From NCBI RefSeq assembly GCF_905163445.1, contig NC_053191.1:434001-498000 (forward strand): a DNA stretch of 64,000 nucleotides, read 5' to 3'. The DNA comes from Pararge aegeria (lineage: Eukaryota; Arthropoda; Insecta; Lepidoptera; Nymphalidae). The notes beneath the pieces are model-generated. The model was given only the letters and a program-made list of their open reading frames with translations. It searched no databases and had not been told where the DNA came from. Below, one piece after another: positions 38,455 through 45,700 of this stretch (positions are counted from its first letter, which is position 1; every line of letters starts with the position of its first letter). The translations under genes were made by a program, and so were the position numbers.

Positions 38455-38520
38455 TTGACTATAATCTAATCACTTGCCACAAGCAAGTGATGATGTAGTC
38501 TAAGATGGTAGCGGGCTAAC
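38455..38520 (-). mobile_element. Retroelement family H tail fragment
   Basis: AGTGATGATGTAGTCTAAGA, TGGTAGCGGGCTAACCT, identical in kind to 61270-61305. Confidence 0.6.
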
Positions 38521-38550
38521 CTACTAGGTGTATGACAGGTGTATGGCAGC

Positions 38551-38601
38551 TTATTACACATACATTCTAGCATATATTATGCTAGAATATATGTGTAATA
38601 A
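38551..38601. repeat. 24-bp hairpin, 3-nt loop, one mismatch
   Basis: Left arm 38551-38574, loop TAT, right arm 38578-38601. The single mismatch is a G/A in the AATGTATG/AATATATG part. It overlaps the start of the MITE F fragment. Confidence 0.95.
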
Positions 38602-38718
38602 CTATATGTAAAATAAACGGGGGAAAATTTCTTCTATTCCATGGACACGTTAATTGAATTCTCTGTCAGGGGATATAATAGGGTTATATATAATTTTTGT
38701 CCCCTGCCTGTGCTAGCC
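38590..38718 (-). mobile_element. MITE family F, truncated inverted copy
   Basis: AAATAAACGGGGGAAAATTT, GACACGTTAATTGAATTCTC, TGTCAGGGGATATAATAGGG, ending CCCCTGCCTGTGCTAGCC. This corresponds to the left half of the copies at 32096 and 53101. Confidence 0.7.
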
Positions 38719-39120
38719 AAGAACGGCCGCATCCGGGCGCGTGCCGTCCTGGAGCATCGTGAATTAAGTCAGTTTTCAGAAACAAAAAATAATAGAGGCT
38801 TGTCTGAAAAAAAGTAGCCAATACAAACGTTCAAATGTGAGTTGGAAGTTCAGGGCTGCGGGAGAGCTACAGACTTTGTAAAAAATTCGCCATTTTTTTG
38901 TCTTTTCTTGATCTATAGATTTAAAGTCTATTCGTATACTTTATCTAAATTAGTCACAGAAAATAGTTCACTTTTTAACGTAGTGTTTTCTGTGGACTTG
39001 ACACTGACAGATGTCACCAAAAGTTTGTTTTGTTTTGATATTTTAAACACCTAAGATAAAACTGTTTTTACCGCCCAACGTTGCCAAAAACTTAAGCCAA
39101 CTTTTTAAACTACTCCAAAA

Positions 39121-39230
39121 TGGGCCCAATAACCCTGCTACAGTGGAACTGTAAAAGTTTACGTCCCAAGAAACATGAGTTAACCTTCATAATCCCACCA
39201 TTCTTCCTCCCAAAGTCCCCCGTCCTTTGA
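39121..39230 (+). pseudogene. LINE ORF2 N-terminal (endonuclease) remnant
   Basis: The frame MGPITLLQWNCKSLRPKKHE then LTFII is the start of an apurinic endonuclease-type domain of a Jockey-like LINE (the 'LQWNxxSL' motif). The frame then decays and stops (TTTGAG..). It is followed at about 39400-39552 by a LINE-like 3' end. Nothing of the catalytic body is present. Confidence 0.65.
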
Positions 39231-39399
39231 GTGTTAAATGTTTTTTAATGTTTGTTTTCAGTCCTTATTGTAGATTTTTATGTAAATATATAGTAAGTAA
39301 TAAAATTAAAGTATAATGTACAAAAAATATCCGTGTAAGATATATATGCATGTGTTGTCTGTGTCCTTAGGTTAAAGAGCTAACTAGCTAATAACAACT

Positions 39400-39552
39400 A
39401 TTTCTTGGTACAAATTCAAAATTAACTTTTCATTAGTTTCACCGATCAATCTCCTTCGTGCCTTCTTCATCTACAAGACATTGGCGAAATACCTTGTGCC
39501 CAGTTGGCACAGACAAAAGCCATAAACAAGAATTGAATTGAATTGAAAACTG
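39400..39552 (+). mobile_element. LINE-like 3' end with (TTGAA)n tail
   Basis: GCGAAATACCTTGTGCCCAG, TTGGCACAGACAAAAGCC and a tail AATTGAATTGAATTGAAAA. With the 39121 remnant it may be one internally deleted LINE. The tail ends about 32 bp before the eme1 ATG. Confidence 0.55.
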
Positions 39553-39583
39553 TTTTTAGACTATAATTAAAATTTAAGACAAC

Positions 39584-39707
39584 ATGAGCGCGATTACAAT
39601 AGAAATAAGTTCTGACGATTCAGACGATTCAGACGACAGCTTACTTATTGCTAAATATTTTAATTTGCAGCAACCTAAAGAAAATCCCGTGGAGGAGGAA
39701 CTACAAG
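39584..39707 (+). CDS. eme1: eme1 exon 1
   Basis: ATG at 39584, codons 1-41 plus one base, donor CAAG|GTATAA. Acidic, SIM-like start followed by LLIAKYFNLQQPKENPVEEE. The ATG is in frame with everything downstream; no earlier in-frame ATG was seen. Confidence 0.8.
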
Positions 39708-42700
39708 GTATAATTTACAAATTTCAGCTGTAGTCAGAGTTACAATAATAAAAATCAGAAGAAAATGTATATTAATGGGTACATTCACTCATTAGTTATT
39801 TTAAATATTATTTCAATAGTTATAAATGTTAAACAATCCATTTTATAAGCTGTTAATTCAATTGCTATTTAATTTTCAGACTCTGAAGATAGTATTTCAT
39901 CGTCTGTGAGTGGGACTACTAAAAGTACTCAATCTCAAGAAAGTGGAAAGAAAAAGGCCTGCAGAAAAAAAACCTGTAAGTTCAGAAATTGTTACTAATA
40001 TTATATAAGTAAAGCGGTGGTAGCTGTTTCAGGGGTTGAGTTCGAAACCCAGAATGCACCTCTAACATTTGTGGAAAACATTGTGAGGAAACCTACAAGC
40101 CTTAGAGTTCTCCATAATGTTCTCAAAGGTGTGTGGAGTCCACCAATCTGCACAGGGTCAGTGTGGTGGACTACAGCCTTAACCAGTTCTCATTATGGAA
40201 AGAGACCCCTGCCCTATAGTGTGCTGGTAACTGTGCGGGTTGATATGATGATTATTTATGCAAAAGTGTGTTGGTTTAGTGTGTCCTGTGTTCACACAAT
40301 GACTAAGCAACCAATCAACAAGATTGGCTTAGAGTTAGTTTAAAGTATGGAGAGTAACAATGACTACTTTTTATCCCCCAAAAAAAAGGAGGTCCAATGG
40401 GATTTCTAAAAACCTGTGATAAACGCAGACAGTCAGTACATTATAAAGATAGAAAAAGACTTTCAGTGCAGTTTCAAATTATTGGTAATAATTTTGGAAT
40501 GAATATGTTTACTCCCTATCCCTCCTAAGTATAGAATATAGAAAGATGATAATTTAGCGGTGAACATATCAGCATTGCTTTTGCGGGTGAGGATTGAGTT
40601 TGATCTCCAGCATGCACCTCCAACTTTTCAAAGGTTATAAAAGTGAAGGAAAACTTAATGAAGTAACCTGCATGCCTGAGAGTTCTCCATAATGTTCTCA
40701 AAGGTATAGATCTCACACCCTTCTCATTGTAAGGGGACATCTGTGCCCCATAGTGAGCCAGTAATGGGTTGATATTGATGATGGGAAGCATAGTAAGCTG
40801 CCTTTTCTAGTTTTTATCACGTAATATATTTCAAGTCTATCATCCTTAATTGGATCAATGTAGGCTCTAAATGCAAGTGGCATTTCTATGAAATAAGAGG
40901 CCAAAGCTTAATATTGTGATTTCAGAATAATTAAAAGATTCAGATGTTCACACATTGTATGAAAAATTGTATAGTTACATGGACCATTTTGTTTCACCAT
41001 TAAGGCAAGGCTTTTTTCTGTTGGCAAGTTCATTGACAGAGCAAGGCGATGCCCATGGCAAGGTGCCATTTGACTGTACATTATTAGTAAAACTAAAAGT
41101 TAATATTATACATTGTCAGGTAGTAAAAAAAATGATGTAAGGAAAAAAGTCACAGCAGCTGAGAAGCAGGCATTGAAAAAGAAGTTAGCATTGGAGAAAA
41201 AGGAAGCAAAAGATGCTAACAAAATATATAAACCTGGAGAGTGCATGAAGGTTATATTTAAATTTAATTGAATTTAAGTTATGGGTACTTAGAATTGTGA
41301 GATTGTGACAATTAAAAGCATATATGGCTGATTTGTCTGTGGATGTATTCATAGATCATAGGGACTTTAGTTTGGATGGCAATATATTTAATGTGAGGAT
41401 TTTCAATCAATTGTATCTTTATACAATATAGATGTACATCTATATTGTATAAAGATACAATTGATTATATAAGGGAATGTGTTAAATATTGTACAAGTTT
41501 ATTACTGTATATGGTAAATATGTATATTGTTAGTGCCCTTAACAAATAAATAAATAAATACAATAAAATAAATTAAGTTTCAATAAATTTTTTCCAGTAT
41601 ATGACCATAGAAATGCACCCAGTTCTGTTTGAGTCATGGTACTGTGCAGATATAGCCCGAGAGGCTAGTGCCAGTGGAGTGAAAGTTAAAGCTTCGCCAG
41701 CGATTTGTGACCCTGCTCTTGTACTATGGACTAGATCTGTTCCTCCTACCCTAACAACGAATCAAGGAATGGTAAGTTGTTATTATGTTTATGTTACAAC
41801 CACCTGCTCATTCATTGTTATGGACAAGAAATTTGTTAAATACATTAGCAAGTAACAATAGAAGATGCGATCCTTCTACTTACACTATTTTTTTCTTCTT
41901 AATTTTTATGAAAGGTTTGTTGCCTTGTTCTTATCTGAACATGCCACCCTCATCGGAGCTGCTTAAAGGATATTTATTACTGCCTACGCTTAATGAACAC
42001 TTTATATATGTCATAAAGTTTTCTGGCCTCCTTAGATAATGGTTGCGCCAAAACAGTGTTACATACCCCCAGTTCCCGCAAATCAAGATTAAAGTGAGCC
42101 CTGAACGAGAGTTTTTCTAATTCGCTTCGGACACATTCCACCAAAATGTGAATGTGTGTGTGTTTATATTGCAGAAAATACCTGTATGATCAATTTAAAA
42201 ACTTGTTAACGGGTTCATAGATATAGATGGAGACATCAGACATGCAGGTTTCCTCACGATGTTTTCCTTCACTGTAAAAGGTGATATTTAATTCCTTAAA
42301 TTAAAAACACACATAACTCTGTAATGCACGAGTCGGTGGAAGTTGAAGTGGCAATTTTTCTAGTGTAATTGGCTTTTGGTCATTCTACTTAATAATTAAT
42401 AAATAAATATTTTTTTATGAAATGCGCAGGTGGAACTGACAGCATCCAGGGTGCAGTGCGAGCACGGGTTGTACGTGTGCCGGCTGGAAGATGTGGCGGA
42501 GCTGGTGGCCGCACGCTCGCTGACAGACACCCTGCGGCGCGCCGGCCAGTTGGCGGGGTGCACGCTCAGCCTCGTGCTCTACGGGTCCAAGGACTATTTC
42601 AAGTAGGAAATTGGCGCAGAATTAAGAACACACAGAACCCTCATTCATTATTGCATGCAGTGCATTGTGTCCAAGAACAGTGAAAACGCCCCGCGTTCTT

Positions 42701-45700
42701 TCACACCAGCGTAATGTTGCTAGCTCACAAACTGTTCCCATTCCTCCAATTTTATTGTATCAGAGAAAAAATAATGGGAACCGTTTTTTTCCTGGAACTG
42801 AAGCCCATGTTACTCAGCGTCCTTTCAACTAACTCTATGCAATAAATAAAATTAATGGTGGCTTAGTTAGGGCGTAAAGTACAAACAAACAAATCATCAT
42901 AATCATCATCATCATCAATAATATCTGAACATTAGAAGTTTCGAAAGGTTTATAAATCTTCAATATGACTGAAAGCCAGCCTGATATATTTTGTTTTTTT
43001 TTATTATGTGCCTATATTGCTATGTAAAGCTAAGCAAACACTTTTTTATTCTTAACCATTGAAACTTGATAAATCTTGACTTGCGATTTTCTTATCTCAA
43101 ATGGGGGCATTTGAGATAAGAAAATTTGATTTTCCATTAAAAAAACCATAATAACTAATATTAGGGTTTTTAAACCATTGTTTGAAAAAAAAAGCGTTGC
43201 AATATTCTTGTGTGTATTATTTAAATAAAAACAGACTTTCACCGAGGCGAGACTTAATCTGTGAAAACAATTAGAGTCAGATTAGGGAAGAATCTAAAGA
43301 ACTTCTTTTTGCCACAGGACATCCGGTCGTAAAACAACGAACAGCCGCAATAAACTTATCAAAGAAGTGGATTTGGAAAAAGCAATAACAGGTACAGGAC
43401 TTCAAACACGGCAGAAATTTTTCGACAAGCTAGTATGCACAGAATCAAAAACATGCAGACCTCATTCCGCTATTATTGCATGCAGTGCATTATGTCCGAA
43501 AACAGTGAACTCGCGAACGTCTCACTTCAGACCCGTGAAAAGTTACTAGCTCATCTTTTCCCATATTCCTCATTTTATGGTAAACATATAGAACATTAGA
43601 GATAAAATAACTACTGTCAACCGCTAAATTGAATACAGTGACTAACAGCCTGTTCGAGAAACACTACTAAAGTTGAGTGGTTTTTGATACTTCAATATTA
43701 CTTGTGTACACGGTTTCTGTATTTTCGTCATTCTGTGCTAGTATGTTAGGTCTATGCCAACTCACCAATATGTATTACATACTAAATTTGGTACTTGGCA
43801 TACTGGGGTGCTATATACATTCGGTCAAGGGCGGATCCAGCTTTGGCGCCAGGGGTCACATAGTCGTGGTCAAGTCGAGAACTTAGAATTAAATTTTGAT
43901 GACAATAGATACAAGTAAAAAGTAGGTATTTTATTAATGTACCTAAGCGTACATAATGCCATCTTCTCTTGATGACATCCAGAGAATTATTATCACTCAC
44001 GGAATGAGGAAGCCAATTTATATTCCATAACCGTGGTAAATGAAAGTCAAAGTCAAAGTCAAAAATATCTTTATTCAAGTAGGCCCACAGGTGGCACTTT
44101 TGATGCGTACATAAGAATTACACGGTAGTGAGATGATGGCGATAACCACATTCGTAAACTTAAAACTAAAGCTACGAGGGTTCCAAACGCGTCCCGGTCT
44201 AAGAAGAAGCCCACAACAAACTTAGCCGGGTGTTTTTTTTTTTTTTTTTTGTTATCGCCATCTCACAATGTAATTTTAAATTATTAGAAGAGCAACCTGG
44301 TTAGAGCAATAATTTACACCCAAGCTTTTTTATCGTTTACGTAGTCCTTTATACTATAATAGGACTTTTCTATAAGCTTACGTTTAATACAAACTTTGAA
44401 CTTTTTAAGAGACATCTCCAAGATGTCAATTGGTAGTTTATTGTAGAATTGTATGCAATTTCCTTTAAACGAATTTGCCATAACAGCTAGATGACGCAAA
44501 ACTCCGCTAGAGTAAAGGGGTGGGTTCAACAAGTGTGTAGTGCATAAACTAAGAATTTATAACTTAGTATAAACGGTATATACTCGTAGCATAAAATATT
44601 AACAAAACAACAACACAATTTTAAAGTAGGTTTAGTATACTCGTATAAGTTCAATTGCAAACAATAAGAAATAAAATAATTCAGAGAACTAACAAAAATA
44701 ACATGTAAGTTAAAACACACGCACTGGAATAATGAAAAAGTGACTACTTTCCATTTATAAATAAATTTCTGAAATTTAAGCCTCTCTCTCTCTAATCATC
44801 TAACTTATGTTTCATAAATTGACCAGCCTGACTGGATATATTGCGACTTTCTATTTGGTTAAGAGCATATTTTATAATTTTTATTATTGTTTTTACCTAC
44901 GCTCAGGCCGCGATTGTCAGGGTATCGCAGGTTCAAATCCTGTCGGTTACGAAAATTGTATGTATGCATTTTGCAGACCTGCTGGTGAGTGCGGACTGCG
45001 ACACGGTGCTGGTGAACACCCCCAACGAGTTGTCGCTCACCATATTGCACTTCACCAAGGCCGTCGCCGAGCTGCCGCACAAGTGAGCATGATTCGTAGA
45101 AAGTAATAAATTAAAAAAAAACAACGTATGTGTAAAAAGTATAACGACGAATTTTTTTTTTTACAAATATAAAAAAAATCTTTATCGGATAAATAGCAAA
45201 AGATTTTTTGATATATATCCGATGTACATCTTGTAAATTAAAACCGAAATAATACTTCACAGGCTTTAGAGTGTTTGTTTTTCTCACATAGGTATTTTCG
45301 TGGTACAATCCTGTATGGACTTCTCCATTTTGCATTGTTAGCTTCTAGTCGCTCGCTCTTGATCTTGTTTTCCTTGCTTTGCAACTTTGCTATTCTAGAG
45401 GTACATTATGTTTTTGAGTAAACTACTGCCATAGTTTTTACTGAAAGAAACCAGATACAGCCCATAACATGCAAAAGTAAAATCATGTGATTCCTGTCAC
45501 TTTATTAAGTACGCGTCGCGTAGCGTAGGTATTATGTGCGTGTCGGTATTTTATCTTCAATAGGGTTGTCAAAAGTAAACACTTAGAATGTGATGAATTA
45601 GTTTGTATTGAACAATAAATATGCTTCTTTTGATTTAATATTTTACAGGGTGATTTCTTATTAAATAGACTCATGCACCCTTCACCAGTATTCCGTTACA

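Noticed and set aside
44925..44955. tRNA T-arm-like sequence (GCAGGTTCAAATCCTGT) just before eme1 exon 7
   Set aside because: No matching D-arm, anticodon arm or acceptor 5' strand upstream. Probably a SINE scrap or chance.
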